The translations under genes were made by a program, and so were the position numbers. A DNA stretch of 64,000 nt from Constantimarinum furrinae (GTDB lineage: Bacteria > Bacteroidota > Bacteroidia > Flavobacteriales > Flavobacteriaceae): contig NZ_CP052909.1 in assembly GCF_014295415.1 (NCBI RefSeq), positions 2,914,001-2,978,000 on the forward strand, read 5' to 3'. The notes under the pieces are model-generated. The model was not told the origin of the DNA. It ran no database searches and saw only the letters and a program-made list of their open reading frames with translations. Below are positions 52,209 to 62,282 of this stretch, piece by piece. The number at the start of each line of letters is the position of its first letter. Position 1 is the first letter of the stretch.

Positions 52209-55200
52209 TTACTCTTTCAAAATCTTGTAAGTTCCTATTTCTCCATTCACTGAAACTTTCATAATGTAAGTTCCTGTGGTGAGTGAGGAAACATTTAACT
52301 CACTGCGTGTAGCATTTACATCCATTCCGAGTACTTGCTGACCCAATATGTTGTAAATCGATACAGAATCGATCATCTCGATCGAAGACAGATTTAAAAT
52401 TTCATTAGCAGGGTTTGGATAATAACTGAATCCTTCTATAGTATTATCGGCTGTACCTAAATTAGTACCATCGATCACTATATCGGTAATTCCGCCGGTA
52501 TTCACTACAAATAAGTAGTATGCCTGACCCGCTTCAGTTGTAATATTAGCCGTGGTTCCCGGAGCACACTGGTTTCCTACCTGGAAGAAATATTCCAGAT
52601 CGGTTTCAACTGCGTTCTCATCCGGAGCCTTATAGAATACTATAAAACTCGCTCCTGCTGGAGAAACGATAGAGGCAGTAGCTGTTCCGTTTCCGGCTGC
52701 AACAAAGTTATACCATACACCGTTTGCACCGTCGATGGCACAACCCGTTGGGTTACCATTCTCGGTAGTAGCAGCAGGCATGGCAACGGCAGGATCGGTA
52801 TAAGGGAATCCTATCTCGTCAACATCAATAGAGTTCACGATCATATCGTTTGGTGGAGGTACCGGAGTACACGCCAGATTGATCGAGAAGTCTCCTTGTG
52901 CAGATCCGAATCCGTGAACTAAGATATAGTAGGTTGTACTACCGTCTCCTTGCCATGACACTTCAGACTGTAATCCACAAGAATCGTCGTTATCATCCAC
53001 ACAAGCTAGGGCACCACATGTACCTTCATACACTGTTATCTTACTGTCATAAGCCGTTCCACCATCACATAGGGAAACTGTATAATCGGTAATTAAACCA
53101 CTAGTATCTTCGAAGGTATACCATACACCCGGTGCTGTAATAGGAGTGGTACAAACAGGAGCAGCAGGATCAAAGAACGCAGTTCTTGTTGTCCCCAGCA
53201 GTGTTTCTCCACAAGCTATAGTTTGTGCATTTGCGCATTCATCATTAGGTGCAATAGGTTCGCAGGTAACGGCCATACTAAAAGCTCCGGAACTGGTTCC
53301 GAATCCTTCTACAGCGATTACATACGTGGTAGTACCGTCTGAAAGGAAGGTAACCTGAGATTGTAACCCACAAAAATCGTCGTTATCCACCACAAGGGTT
53401 CCTCCACAGGCATCGTAAACAGCAACTCGGGAATCATAAGTCGTTCCTCCGCCACAGAACGATAGGGTAACAAATTCCTGAGTACCCGAACCGGTAAATG
53501 AATACCACTCATCCGGAGCAGCCGTTACACCTCCCTGATCTGTATTATCTGCTGTAGTTCCTACGACCACATCACCACAGGCAACCGGTAAGGCTCCTGC
53601 GCATTGATCACTGGTTGGTACTTCAACAAAGCTGATGTCCATCATAAGATCCGGACCTGTACCACCACCTACACCACAGGCAGTTTGTCCCGATCCCCAT
53701 GTGGTACAAGGAGTTGCAAATCCGCCACCCGGATTTTGCCATTGATATGGGCCATCATTACCATCGGATGCAGTAGACCAGAACCATTGTCCCGCCAGAG
53801 CAAAATCCAAAGTAGCAACTACGCTCATCCAGTATGTTTCACCGCCAACCAAATTAACTGCTCCGGTAGGTGAAAGTATAAAACTTCCCGTATTTCCGGG
53901 ATCTAGGGCCGGGCCTGGGAAATCTTCAGTATAAATTATTGATCCGGGAATACCTCCGGCATTACTGTAAATATTTAATGTAACTAATGAATTAGGATCT
54001 GCAGGAAATCCTGCGGCCGAACTAATTCCTGTAATAGATACTTCGCAAATAGCTGCTGCCATAGAAGGAGCTAAAGGAATGACAAAATCATCTGCGGCTT
54101 CACTGTCAAAAGGATCATTGGTAGGGTTTGGAAAATTCTGAGATGGAGTTCCATTTAAAGTATTTATTGAGTTCGTATAGTTTGGAACTGTAGTTCCACA
54201 GGTAGCTCCGCCACCACCACCGCAAACCAAACCTGATTCGGTAGTTTGAGATCCCGGAGCTAACTGACCCGAAACAATAACATTTCCACCACAGGAAATT
54301 GTATAGTTAGGGGTATTATCTAGGAATGGACCATTCATAGCCGTGATAAAAAATTCCAAAGGTTCATTAGAAGTTGTGACCATTTGCGTATCACTATAAG
54401 GTGGTGCGCCATAAGGACCTCCACTCAACAACACTACACCTCCATTATCTCTAAGCTCCCATGCAACTTCATCACCAAAGTTAACAGTGTCTTCAACAGT
54501 TACTGTCCAGTTACCTGCACTGGTTGTGTTGGGAATAAAAGCTACAAAGTCGTTCGTAATTGCCCAGTTTTGATTATTACGATTTGGAACAGCAAGTCCG
54601 TCAGTTCCGTCAAAATTTTCAATTCCCTGAGTCGATGGACCACCATCATCGGGTTTAGTCGTAGTATGAATTTCGATCACATTTGTTCCTTCATACAGCT
54701 GAGCTTGTGTAGTTACATTATTTCCGGAAGGAAATTGATCTACATTAAAATATTCAACGATAAATATTCTGTTAGGAGCAGTTCCTTCAGTGGAGTAGCG
54801 AACAACATTCATCGCGGGCTGACCGCCGTTTCCGGGATCAAGATCATCCCATGCAACCGCTATTATATTATTAGGCAGTGTTGCATTAGGAATAGCGTCA
54901 TCAGATAGATCTGTTACGTCTGCAGGATCGAACGTTAAATATCCATTGGATGAAATGTAGATATCGGTATAATCGTTTCCAATAAAATTAAATGTAAAGC
55001 CCATGGATATAGGGCCGGTACCATCATCATCTCCCAAAGTAACTTCCGTTCCGGAGACAGAGATGTCGATTGGATTAAAAGTTCCTGCTTGGTCCAACGT
55101 ATAGTCTATGGCCATGGAACTTGAATTGGTTGTGTTCTGATTTACAGATGTACTTTGGTAATTTGAACTGAGTGATGCCGCTGTTACGGGGCCAACACTC

Positions 55201-55256
55201 TGAGCAAAACCGAAAGAACATACCATCAAAAAGAGTAGTAATGTAATTTTTTTCAT
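52209..55256 (-). CDS. large T9SS-secreted protein, paralogue A
   Basis: The 1015-residue protein has a signal peptide (MVCSFGFAQ), an N-terminal nidogen-like beta domain (about 40-250: FTFNFIGNDYTDIYISSNGYLTF, IIAVAWDDLDPGNGG), a beta domain shared with paralogue B (NWTVTVEDTVNFGDEVAWEL to GLVCGGGGG), a jelly-roll-like segment (DDFVIPLAPSMAAAICEVSITGISS), two PPC-like repeats (DECAGALPVACGDVVVGTT..., NDECANAQTIACGETLLGTT...), a third related domain, and a type A T9SS sorting tail (FSYYPNPANEILNLSS to YKILKE). Its last 760 bp are nearly identical to those of paralogue B. Adhesive or matrix roles are likely; function unknown. Confidence 0.9.
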   Translation of the reverse strand: MKKITLLLFLMVCSFGFAQSVGPVTAASLSSNYQSTSVNQNTTNSSSMAIDYTLDQAGTFNPIDISVSGTEVTLGDDDGTGPISMGFTFNFIGNDYTDIYISSNGYLTFDPADVTDLSDDAIPNATLPNNIIAVAWDDLDPGNGGQPAMNVVRYSTEGTAPNRIFIVEYFNVDQFPSGNNVTTQAQLYEGTNVIEIHTTTKPDDGGPSTQGIENFDGTDGLAVPNRNNQNWAITNDFVAFIPNTTSAGNWTVTVEDTVNFGDEVAWELRDNGGVVLLSGGPYGAPPYSDTQMVTTSNEPLEFFITAMNGPFLDNTPNYTISCGGNVIVSGQLAPGSQTTESGLVCGGGGGATCGTTVPNYTNSINTLNGTPSQNFPNPTNDPFDSEAADDFVIPLAPSMAAAICEVSITGISSAAGFPADPNSLVTLNIYSNAGGIPGSIIYTEDFPGPALDPGNTGSFILSPTGAVNLVGGETYWMSVVATLDFALAGQWFWSTASDGNDGPYQWQNPGGGFATPCTTWGSGQTACGVGGGTGPDLMMDISFVEVPTSDQCAGALPVACGDVVVGTTADNTDQGGVTAAPDEWYSFTGSGTQEFVTLSFCGGGTTYDSRVAVYDACGGTLVVDNDDFCGLQSQVTFLSDGTTTYVIAVEGFGTSSGAFSMAVTCEPIAPNDECANAQTIACGETLLGTTRTAFFDPAAPVCTTPITAPGVWYTFEDTSGLITDYTVSLCDGGTAYDSKITVYEGTCGALACVDDNDDSCGLQSEVSWQGDGSTTYYILVHGFGSAQGDFSINLACTPVPPPNDMIVNSIDVDEIGFPYTDPAVAMPAATTENGNPTGCAIDGANGVWYNFVAAGNGTATASIVSPAGASFIVFYKAPDENAVETDLEYFFQVGNQCAPGTTANITTEAGQAYYLFVVNTGGITDIVIDGTNLGTADNTIEGFSYYPNPANEILNLSSIEMIDSVSIYNILGQQVLGMDVNATRSELNVSSLTTGTYIMKVSVNGEIGTYKILKE
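52231..52994. repeat. 764-bp near-identical tract shared with 55466-56229
   Basis: Aligned base by base at a constant offset of 3235, only five mismatches are seen, all within the first 252 bp. Positions 52483-52994 are identical to 55718-56229 over 512 bp. The tract codes for the last PPC-like domain and the sorting tail of the two paralogues. Confidence 0.95.
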
Positions 55257-55390
55257 AATGAGATTATTAGATTAGTTGCGTTAAATTGAAGCTTAAAAGT
55301 ATTAAAAAAATGTTAATAATTACCCTCTCCGGACAGTAAATAATTAATAAAGAGAAGATTGTTGATTATTGAAGTTCGAAATCTGACCCA

Positions 55391-55425
55391 TAAAAAAAGC
55401 CACCCTTTCTCAAGGATGGCTTTCT
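55391..55425 (-). terminator. terminator of the second T9SS gene
   Basis: AAAGCCATCC (minus) pairs with GGGTGGCTTT with one G-U pair, followed on the minus strand by a T run. It ends the transcript 20 bp after the stop at 55444. Confidence 0.85.
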
Positions 55426-55443
55426 TTTTCCATTTTTAAGGAT

Positions 55444-58400
55444 CTACTCCTTTATAATCTGATAGGTTCCTATTTCTCCATTCACTGAAACTTTCATAAT
55501 GTAAGTTCCTGTGGTGAGTGAGGAAACATTTAACTCACTGCGTGTAGCATTTACATCCATTCCGAGTACTTGCTGACCCAATATGTTGTAAATCGATACA
55601 GAATCGATCATCTCGATCGAAGACAGATTTAGAACCTCATTGGCAGGGTTTGGATAATAACTGAATCCTTCTATAGTATTATCGGCTGTACCTAAATTAG
55701 TACCATCGATCACTATGTCGGTAATTCCGCCGGTATTCACTACAAATAAGTAGTATGCCTGACCCGCTTCAGTTGTAATATTAGCCGTGGTTCCCGGAGC
55801 ACACTGGTTTCCTACCTGGAAGAAATATTCCAGATCGGTTTCAACTGCGTTCTCATCCGGAGCCTTATAGAATACTATAAAACTCGCTCCTGCTGGAGAA
55901 ACGATAGAGGCAGTAGCTGTTCCGTTTCCGGCTGCAACAAAGTTATACCATACACCGTTTGCACCGTCGATGGCACAACCCGTTGGGTTACCATTCTCGG
56001 TAGTAGCAGCAGGCATGGCAACGGCAGGATCGGTATAAGGGAATCCTATCTCGTCAACATCAATAGAGTTCACGATCATATCGTTTGGTGGAGGTACCGG
56101 AGTACACGCCAGATTGATCGAGAAGTCTCCTTGTGCAGATCCGAATCCGTGAACTAAGATATAGTAGGTTGTACTACCGTCTCCTTGCCATGACACTTCA
56201 GACTGTAATCCACAAGAATCGTCGTTATCTCCAACACAGGTAAGAGTTCCACAATCTCCGGAATACACAGTTATTTTACTGTCATAAGCCGTTCCACCAT
56301 CACATAGGGAAACTGTATAATCGGTAATTAAACCACTTGTATCTTCGAAGGTATACCATACACCCGGTGCTGTAATAGGAGTGGTACAAACAGGTGCTGT
56401 TGGATCGAACAATGCGTTTAATGTAGAACCAAGTAGCGTTTCACCACAAGCAATCGTTTGTGCGTTAATACACTCGTCGTTAGCTGCTATAGCCTGACAA
56501 GTCACCTCCATACTGAAAGGACCTACGCTAGCTGCGGCAAAACCTTCAACAGCGATCACATACGTTGATGTTCCGTCTGATAAGAAAGAAACCTGAGACT
56601 GAAGTCCACAAAAATCATCGTTGGTAACGATTACTGCGCCACCACAAGAATCATAAACGGTAACTCTCGAATCGTAAGTTGTTCCTCCATTACAGAATGA
56701 TAAGGTAACTATTTCCTGAGCTCCTGTTCCTGTAAATGAATACCACTCATCCGGTGCTGCGCTTTCACCACCTGTATCTGTATTATCTGCGGTAGTTCCA
56801 ACAACTATATCTCCACACATTACTGGAGTAGCTCCGGCACATTCATCGTTTGTTACTGGTGGTATCGGGGTTCCGGCAATAGCAACAATACCAAGTTCCG
56901 CACAGTCTGAATTAACAGTTCCTAATCCCGTAAAAGCACCTGTAGTAGTATCTACCGTACCGAATTGATTGATTCCTCCTCCAACATAGGCTCCCATATA
57001 AAGTACATTAGAAACCGGATCGAAATCGGCATCCTGTGCAAAGTTAATTGCAATGCCTAAGGGACCAATTTCGGTAAAAGTGGCATTGGCAAGATCCACA
57101 CTCCATAGACTGTCGTTGGCCAGTTCGGCCATATATGCATCTCCGTTATTGTCGATAGCCAGCCATATTCCGAGTCCACCCGGAATATTGGATGTTCCCA
57201 CTTCAGTTAAAGTTCCTGTAGCGAGATCAACGGTATAAATGGTATGGGCATCACCCGAACCGGTCAAGGCATACATGGTACTATTCGCGTAATTCCATGC
57301 CAATCCTCTCGTTCCATGACCTGCTAATATATTGGTTAGCGGTCCAACCGTAGTTTCGGCTCCATTAGACGGGTCAATAGTAATTAATGTAAGTGCGCCA
57401 TTATCTAGAGCGTATAAAGTTCCTGTACCATCATAATCACCAGCAAAAATAGCTGTAGTAGAAGTTCCTACGGTGTTAATATTATATGGTCCTCCTAAAG
57501 AAAAAGTTCCCATATCGTCTGAACAAAATCCTGCATCAAAAGCAAAGACTTCATCCATTCCACCGCCTCCGCCACCGCAGACTAAGCCTGATTCGGTAGT
57601 TTGGGAACCGGGTGCTAATTGTCCCGAAACAACTACGTTTCCTCCACAGGAAATTGTATAGTTAGGCGTATTATCTAAGAATGTACCATTCATAGCCGTT
57701 ATAAAAAATTCTAACGGTTCATTAGAAGTGGTCACCATTTGCGTATCACTATAAGGTGGTGCTCCGTAAGGACCTCCACTTAACAAAACAACACCTCCGT
57801 TATCTCTAAGCTCCCAGGCAACTTCGTCACCGAAATTAACAGTATCTTCAACAGTTACTGTCCAATTGTTACTTCCACCACCGCTTACAGGTTCCGGACC
57901 ATTAAAATTACCTATCTGACCACCTTCCACACACGGACTTGCAGGTGCAGGCCAGGAATCGATCCAGATAAAGTACTCGGTGTTGGCTACCACATTAAAG
58001 TTTAGTGTTCTTGTGGTGGTAGTTGATCTAGTTCCTGCGACACAAGTTCCTCCTCCTTCAGGACAACCATCATACACAAAGATTGCTGTCCATGAAGTAT
58101 TATCTACTGTTATGGTTACCGGACCGTCGGTAGCTGGTGTATAAGAATAAAGTGCTTCAAGACCATTTCCATACTGGGTTGGGATTGCCGTCCCCGTATT
58201 GGCATCTGTAGGACACATTGTAGTAGTGGTAGAATTTAATTGATCTACAGTGTGGCACACAAGTGGCTGATTTGTAAATGTTCCCGAGGTTATTGGGATC
58301 GCAAAATCACAGGGAGCCATTGAACTTCTTTGCTGCGTAAAATACGCACTCAATACTGCTCTTTCAGCATCGGTAAATAAATCTAAAGACCCATCTCTGG

Positions 58401-58587
58401 TATCTTGAGAATCCACTGAATTTAAACGTTCAAGTAATTCATCTATTTGTGATGAATTTACAGTTTGGTTCGATTCAGTAGAATTTGCTAAAATCCGTGC
58501 TTGCTCTTCCGGATAATAATCTTGTGCTAAAAGACTAGATGAAAATCCAATCAAAAAGCACCATAATACTAGCGTAATTTTTTTCAT
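55444..58587 (-). CDS. large T9SS-secreted protein, paralogue B
   Basis: The 1047-residue protein has a signal peptide (SSSLLAQ), an N-terminal propeptide-like helical region (about 25-90: IDELLERLNSVDSQDTRDGSLDLFTDAERAVLSAYFTQQRS), a PPC-like domain (about 90-215), the NWTVTVEDTVNFGDEVAWEL domain shared with paralogue A, a six-strand-like repeat region resembling a beta-propeller (AFDAGFCSDDMGTFSLGGPYNINTVG, GTRGLAWNYANSTMYALTG), two PPC-like domains, and the type A sorting tail (FSYYPNPANEVLNLSS to YQIIKE). It stands 187 bp from paralogue A. Location and likely role are as for A. Confidence 0.9.
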   Translation of the reverse strand: MKKITLVLWCFLIGFSSSLLAQDYYPEEQARILANSTESNQTVNSSQIDELLERLNSVDSQDTRDGSLDLFTDAERAVLSAYFTQQRSSMAPCDFAIPITSGTFTNQPLVCHTVDQLNSTTTTMCPTDANTGTAIPTQYGNGLEALYSYTPATDGPVTITVDNTSWTAIFVYDGCPEGGGTCVAGTRSTTTTRTLNFNVVANTEYFIWIDSWPAPASPCVEGGQIGNFNGPEPVSGGGSNNWTVTVEDTVNFGDEVAWELRDNGGVVLLSGGPYGAPPYSDTQMVTTSNEPLEFFITAMNGTFLDNTPNYTISCGGNVVVSGQLAPGSQTTESGLVCGGGGGGMDEVFAFDAGFCSDDMGTFSLGGPYNINTVGTSTTAIFAGDYDGTGTLYALDNGALTLITIDPSNGAETTVGPLTNILAGHGTRGLAWNYANSTMYALTGSGDAHTIYTVDLATGTLTEVGTSNIPGGLGIWLAIDNNGDAYMAELANDSLWSVDLANATFTEIGPLGIAINFAQDADFDPVSNVLYMGAYVGGGINQFGTVDTTTGAFTGLGTVNSDCAELGIVAIAGTPIPPVTNDECAGATPVMCGDIVVGTTADNTDTGGESAAPDEWYSFTGTGAQEIVTLSFCNGGTTYDSRVTVYDSCGGAVIVTNDDFCGLQSQVSFLSDGTSTYVIAVEGFAAASVGPFSMEVTCQAIAANDECINAQTIACGETLLGSTLNALFDPTAPVCTTPITAPGVWYTFEDTSGLITDYTVSLCDGGTAYDSKITVYSGDCGTLTCVGDNDDSCGLQSEVSWQGDGSTTYYILVHGFGSAQGDFSINLACTPVPPPNDMIVNSIDVDEIGFPYTDPAVAMPAATTENGNPTGCAIDGANGVWYNFVAAGNGTATASIVSPAGASFIVFYKAPDENAVETDLEYFFQVGNQCAPGTTANITTEAGQAYYLFVVNTGGITDIVIDGTNLGTADNTIEGFSYYPNPANEVLNLSSIEMIDSVSIYNILGQQVLGMDVNATRSELNVSSLTTGTYIMKVSVNGEIGTYQIIKE
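55466..56229. repeat. 764-bp near-identical tract shared with 52231-52994
   Basis: This is the second copy of the gene-converted tract, at an offset of 3235. A further patch of about 112 bp (56283-56394 against 53048-53159) has one mismatch, and beyond it identity falls to about the level of older divergence. Confidence 0.95.
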
Positions 58588-58701
58588 AATTAAATAATAG
58601 ATTAGTTAAAATAATGGTATTAAAAATATTGAAATTTAATTTAAGATTGAAATAATTTCGACTATTAACATTTTCTACCGACTAAACATCTTATTTAACA
58701 T

Positions 58702-58737
58702 AAAAAAACACCTGTATCATTAATAAATACAGGTGTC
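58702..58737 (-). terminator. terminator of fabI
   Basis: On the minus strand ACACCTGTAT pairs with ATACAGGTGT around a loop of about 10 nt, followed by seven Ts. It lies 28 bp after the fabI stop. Confidence 0.88.
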
Positions 58738-58764
58738 AACAGAAATTTAAACCGCTGCGATATT

Positions 58765-59583
58765 TTATTGATTTTTTACAAAGGCATCCATGACGGCATC
58801 ACTTACCCCCATATTCGAAAAACCTCCGTCATTGTATAAATTTTGAAGAGTGACTCTTTTGGTTAAATCGCTAAACATGGCAATGGTATAATTGGCACAA
58901 TCTTCGGCAGTTGCATTGCCTAATGGTGACATTTTTTCGGCATAGGCAATAAAGCCATCAAATCCTTTAACTCCCTGTCCGGCGGTGGTAGGGGTTGGTG
59001 ACTGAGAGATCGTATTCACTCTTACTTTTTTATCTTTTCCGAAGAAATATCCAAAACTACGTGCTATCGATTCCAGGTATGCCTTGTTATCGGCCATATC
59101 ATTATAGTCCGGAAAAACACGTTGCGCAGCCATATAGGTTAGCGCAACTATACTCCCCCATTCATTCATGGCATCCTTTTGATACAACACCTGCATGGTC
59201 TTGTGAAATGATCCTGCCGAAACATCCCATCCTTTATGTGTCCAATCGTAATTTTGATCGGTATAGTGTTTTCCTTTTCGAACATTTACTGACATCCCTA
59301 TAGAATGAAGCACAAAATCTATTTTTCCCCCCAGAATCTCCATCGACCGTTCTACTAGATTTTCAAGATCTTCGAGGTTTGTGGCATCTGCAGGGACAAT
59401 TTCAGAATTTGTCTTTTCGGCCAACTGATTTATTTGCCCCATACGCATGGCTATTGGAGCGTTAGTCAATACAAAGACTCCTCCTTCTTCATGAACCCGT
59501 TCCGCTGTTTTCCACGCAATAGAGTTTTCATCCAGTGCTCCAAAGATAATTCCGCGTTTTCCTTTTAATAGATTGTAAGACAT
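58765..59583 (-). CDS. fabI: enoyl-[acyl-carrier-protein] reductase (NADH)
   Basis: The 272-residue enzyme has the FabI pattern: LLKGKRGIIFGALDENSIAWKTAERVHEEGG (nucleotide loop), DFVLHSIGMS, LTYMAAQRVFPDYNDMADNKAYLESIARSFGYFFG with the catalytic Y-x6-K (Y and K of YNDMADNK), and VRVNTISQSPTPTTAGQGVKGFDG. It reduces trans-2-enoyl-ACP in the last step of each fatty acid elongation cycle and is the target of triclosan-like inhibitors. A TATCTTTG box at 59634-59641 lies 50 bp upstream, at the end of recN. Confidence 0.95.
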   Translation of the reverse strand: MSYNLLKGKRGIIFGALDENSIAWKTAERVHEEGGVFVLTNAPIAMRMGQINQLAEKTNSEIVPADATNLEDLENLVERSMEILGGKIDFVLHSIGMSVNVRKGKHYTDQNYDWTHKGWDVSAGSFHKTMQVLYQKDAMNEWGSIVALTYMAAQRVFPDYNDMADNKAYLESIARSFGYFFGKDKKVRVNTISQSPTPTTAGQGVKGFDGFIAYAEKMSPLGNATAEDCANYTIAMFSDLTKRVTLQNLYNDGGFSNMGVSDAVMDAFVKNQ

Positions 59584-59633
59584 AGTTATAGAGGTTATTT
59601 TAGTAGTTTTATGTTCTAGAATTGCAGTTTCAA

Positions 59634-59641
59634 CAAAGATA
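59634..59641 (-). promoter_or_regulatory. -7 box (TATCTTTG) of fabI
   Basis: Minus-strand TATCTTTG matches TAnnTTTG exactly and lies 50 bp before the fabI ATG, 4 bp after the recN stop. It implies that fabI has a separate transcript, with a leader of about 45 nt. Confidence 0.5.
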
Positions 59642-59645
59642 CGCT

Positions 59646-61298
59646 TTAATTCAATAATTCTTTTGCATTGGCTATAGCCGCATCTGTCACTTTATTACCT
59701 CCTATCATTTTGGCTATTTCCACTGTTCGTTCTTCCTGTCCCAGCACTCTTAATCGAGTTTGAGTTACTTCGTCTACATCTTCTTTATAAACCATAATAT
59801 GATGATCTCCCTTAGCAGCGATCTGAGGTAAATGCGTAATACTTAACAATTGCATTCCCTTGCTCATTGTGTTCATTATAGATGCCATTTTATTGGCAAT
59901 TTCACCTGAAACTCCCGTGTCTATCTCATCAAAAATGATAGTAGGCAATTTTTTGTATTCGGCTAAAACCGCTTTTACAGCCAACATGATCCGACTCATT
60001 TCTCCTCCCGAAGCTACTTTTTTCAAGGCACCAAAAGACAAGCCCTTATTTGCTGTGAACAGTAATTCGAGCGTATCGGTTCCATTGGATCTAAAACGAT
60101 TTGATGGTGTTAGATCAAATTTAAATCTAGCATTGGGGAGTCCGAGTTCTTGCAGGATTTCCTCCAATTTCGCTTTTAATATAGGAATAGCTTTACTCCT
60201 TTTCGAATGGAGTTGGGTTGCAATATTTAAAGCAATGGTCCTGTATTTTTCTATTTCTTTCTGAAGTGCCTCAATGCGATCATCAAGTTGTAGCGTTCCC
60301 TCAATTTTTTCTTCCAGATCCTTCTGAATTTCTATCAATTCTGATATGGAGTTTACCGTGTGTTTTTGCTGAAGTTTATAAATATTCTGAAGAATGGTGT
60401 TAACTTCCATCAGCTTCTGCGGATCGGCTTCAACGTTTTCGGCGGTATTCTGAAGCGATTCATACATATCCTCCAGTTCTATGACAACACTTTGAAGCCG
60501 GTCGTTATAATCTGAAAATTCAGAAGAGAATTTCTGTAATCTGGCCAATAGTGTGCGAGTTTCTTTGGCCATTCCAAGCATCCCAATGGATTCTTCAGAA
60601 AAAATTTGAAGGACCCTGGATAGCGTTTCCTGTATCTCTTCGGTATTATTTAAGGTTTCAAACCTATTTTCCAGTTCGGTTTGATCGTACTTTTCCAAAG
60701 AAGCCTGTTTTAATTCGTTAAATAAGAACGAATGATAATCCAGCTCTTTGGTCGCTGTTTCTTTGGATGCCAATACCTGCTCCAGATCTGTAGCAACATT
60801 TCTGTATTCCTCATAGGCATTGGAATACTCCTGTAAAAGCGCATCATTTCCAGCCAAAGCATCGATAACTTCCATCTGAAAAACTTCATTAGACAGCGCC
60901 AATGTCTCGTGTTGTGAATGAACATCCACCAGATGCACTCCTAATGCCTCCAGTTGTGAAAGGGTTACGGGAGTATCATTCACAAATGCCCTAGATTTTC
61001 CACCCGGGAGGATTTCCCGTCGTACAATAGTGATGGGCTCATAATCCAGATCGTTTTCAGTAAAGATCTTTTGTATTTGGTAATCCCCTATTCTAAAATT
61101 CGCTTCAATAACACATTTCTTTGAAGCATCCTTTACACTGCTTAGATCTGCTCTTTTTCCCAACAACAAGGATAACGCACCTAAAATAATAGATTTACCG
61201 GCGCCTGTTTCACCCGTGATAATCGTAAGTCCGGACATAAACCCAACGTTCAGGTCATCGATTAATGCATAGTTTTTTATGGACAGATTTGTAATCAC
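59646..61298 (-). CDS. recN: DNA repair protein RecN
   Basis: A GTG start at 61298 gives VITNLSIKNYALIDDLNVGF, the expected N-terminus. The 550-residue SMC-like protein has Walker A GETGAGKSIILGAL, coiled-coil arms (about 150-350), the ABC signature LxKVASGGEMSRIMLA and Walker B TIIFDEIDTGVSG, then the D-loop STHLPQIAAKG. RecN acts at DNA double-strand breaks to bring ends together. It lies downstream of DUF4835, with 93 bp between them; the gene order bamD-rpoZ-coaBC-DUF4835-recN is conserved in the group. Confidence 0.95.
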   Translation of the reverse strand: MITNLSIKNYALIDDLNVGFMSGLTIITGETGAGKSIILGALSLLLGKRADLSSVKDASKKCVIEANFRIGDYQIQKIFTENDLDYEPITIVRREILPGGKSRAFVNDTPVTLSQLEALGVHLVDVHSQHETLALSNEVFQMEVIDALAGNDALLQEYSNAYEEYRNVATDLEQVLASKETATKELDYHSFLFNELKQASLEKYDQTELENRFETLNNTEEIQETLSRVLQIFSEESIGMLGMAKETRTLLARLQKFSSEFSDYNDRLQSVVIELEDMYESLQNTAENVEADPQKLMEVNTILQNIYKLQQKHTVNSISELIEIQKDLEEKIEGTLQLDDRIEALQKEIEKYRTIALNIATQLHSKRSKAIPILKAKLEEILQELGLPNARFKFDLTPSNRFRSNGTDTLELLFTANKGLSFGALKKVASGGEMSRIMLAVKAVLAEYKKLPTIIFDEIDTGVSGEIANKMASIMNTMSKGMQLLSITHLPQIAAKGDHHIMVYKEDVDEVTQTRLRVLGQEERTVEIAKMIGGNKVTDAAIANAKELLN

Positions 61299-61391
61299 AA
61301 AAGTGTATTAAATGAAAGGGATTCATCTGTTAGATGAGGGACTTCTAAAGTAAAGGAGAATTGTTACTTCTGCAAGAAAAAAAACCTAAGC

Positions 61392-62282
61392 TTAAAACTT
61401 AATTTCACTCCAATTGCTACGCTTGGTTGGAGCCATTCTATTCAGGTTTTCCACTAATTGCACGATATCGACTTTGGGGCCGCCACTGAAGATCGCCTGA
61501 ATTTCATCACTTTTTGCATCAAAAAAGGTTCGAAGCAGAAAAGAATTGGGTCTTCGGTCGTTTATGTTCTTTAACTTTGCGATGGCCTCAACGATCTGCT
61601 GTTTTGCAGCTTTCTGGTCTTCGCCCATTACGTCCAACCCTTTCCGGTGATATTGATATAAGGCATCGTGAAATTCCTGATAGACGTTAGACAACATTGC
61701 ATCGTTATAACGGTATCGGGACTGATTCCCATCAGTTGCCTTCCATCCCGAAAAATTACTTGATGCAGCAGTGTTCACAATTTGCTTGGCTACTTCAAAA
61801 TACTCCTGACCTCCGTTCGGCGAATACGTGTCGGCATCTAAAGCGATAATGGTATACACGTGATAAGCGATCACCGATATAAGGTTAGAATCGAAATTGT
61901 TTATATTGAAATTAAGGGGTTGAAATTCTACATAATCGAAACTGAATTGTCTGTCATTGTAGTTGTACACCGGACTGTCATAGGTAGAACCGAAAATGGT
62001 TCTTGAAGATTGTACTTGAAGGGTCGCGCTAAAGGAATCGGATTCGTAACTGTTTATAATAATTGACATATTGCAGTCGATACGCTCCTGATTCTTATAC
62101 ACCTTGTTCGTCCATTTCGTATTATTAACAAATTCAGTTACCTGCTGCGCCAGCGTTCTGAAAACCTGCTGATTGGGCTGTCCTGTTTGCTCGGCATCCA
62201 CCGTTACGGTACAATTAAGCTCCTGAGATTGACCCACTAAGCCGGTAATGAGAAACGAAAATAAGAGTATAAGTTTACGCAT
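61392..62282 (-). CDS. DUF4835-family exported protein
   Basis: The 296-residue protein has a signal peptide (ITGLVGQSQ) and then the DUF4835 pattern: LNCTVTVDAEQTGQPNQQVFRTLAQQVTEFVNNTKWT, QERIDCNMSIIINSYESDSFSATLQVQSSRTIFGSTYDSPVYNYNDRQFSFDYVEFQPLNFN, VIAYHVYTIIALDADTYSPNGGQEYFEVAKQIV. The family is restricted mainly to Bacteroidota and lies in this same operon in many genomes. Its role is unknown to me; the operon with bamD suggests an envelope function. Its start overlaps coaBC by 8 bp. Confidence 0.88.
   Translation of the reverse strand: MRKLILLFSFLITGLVGQSQELNCTVTVDAEQTGQPNQQVFRTLAQQVTEFVNNTKWTNKVYKNQERIDCNMSIIINSYESDSFSATLQVQSSRTIFGSTYDSPVYNYNDRQFSFDYVEFQPLNFNINNFDSNLISVIAYHVYTIIALDADTYSPNGGQEYFEVAKQIVNTAASSNFSGWKATDGNQSRYRYNDAMLSNVYQEFHDALYQYHRKGLDVMGEDQKAAKQQIVEAIAKLKNINDRRPNSFLLRTFFDAKSDEIQAIFSGGPKVDIVQLVENLNRMAPTKRSNWSEIKF

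Noticed and set aside
53602-54908. Long plus-strand frames opposite the T9SS genes
   Set aside because: They mirror the biased Thr/Gly/Asn codons of the secreted proteins and show no domain pattern.
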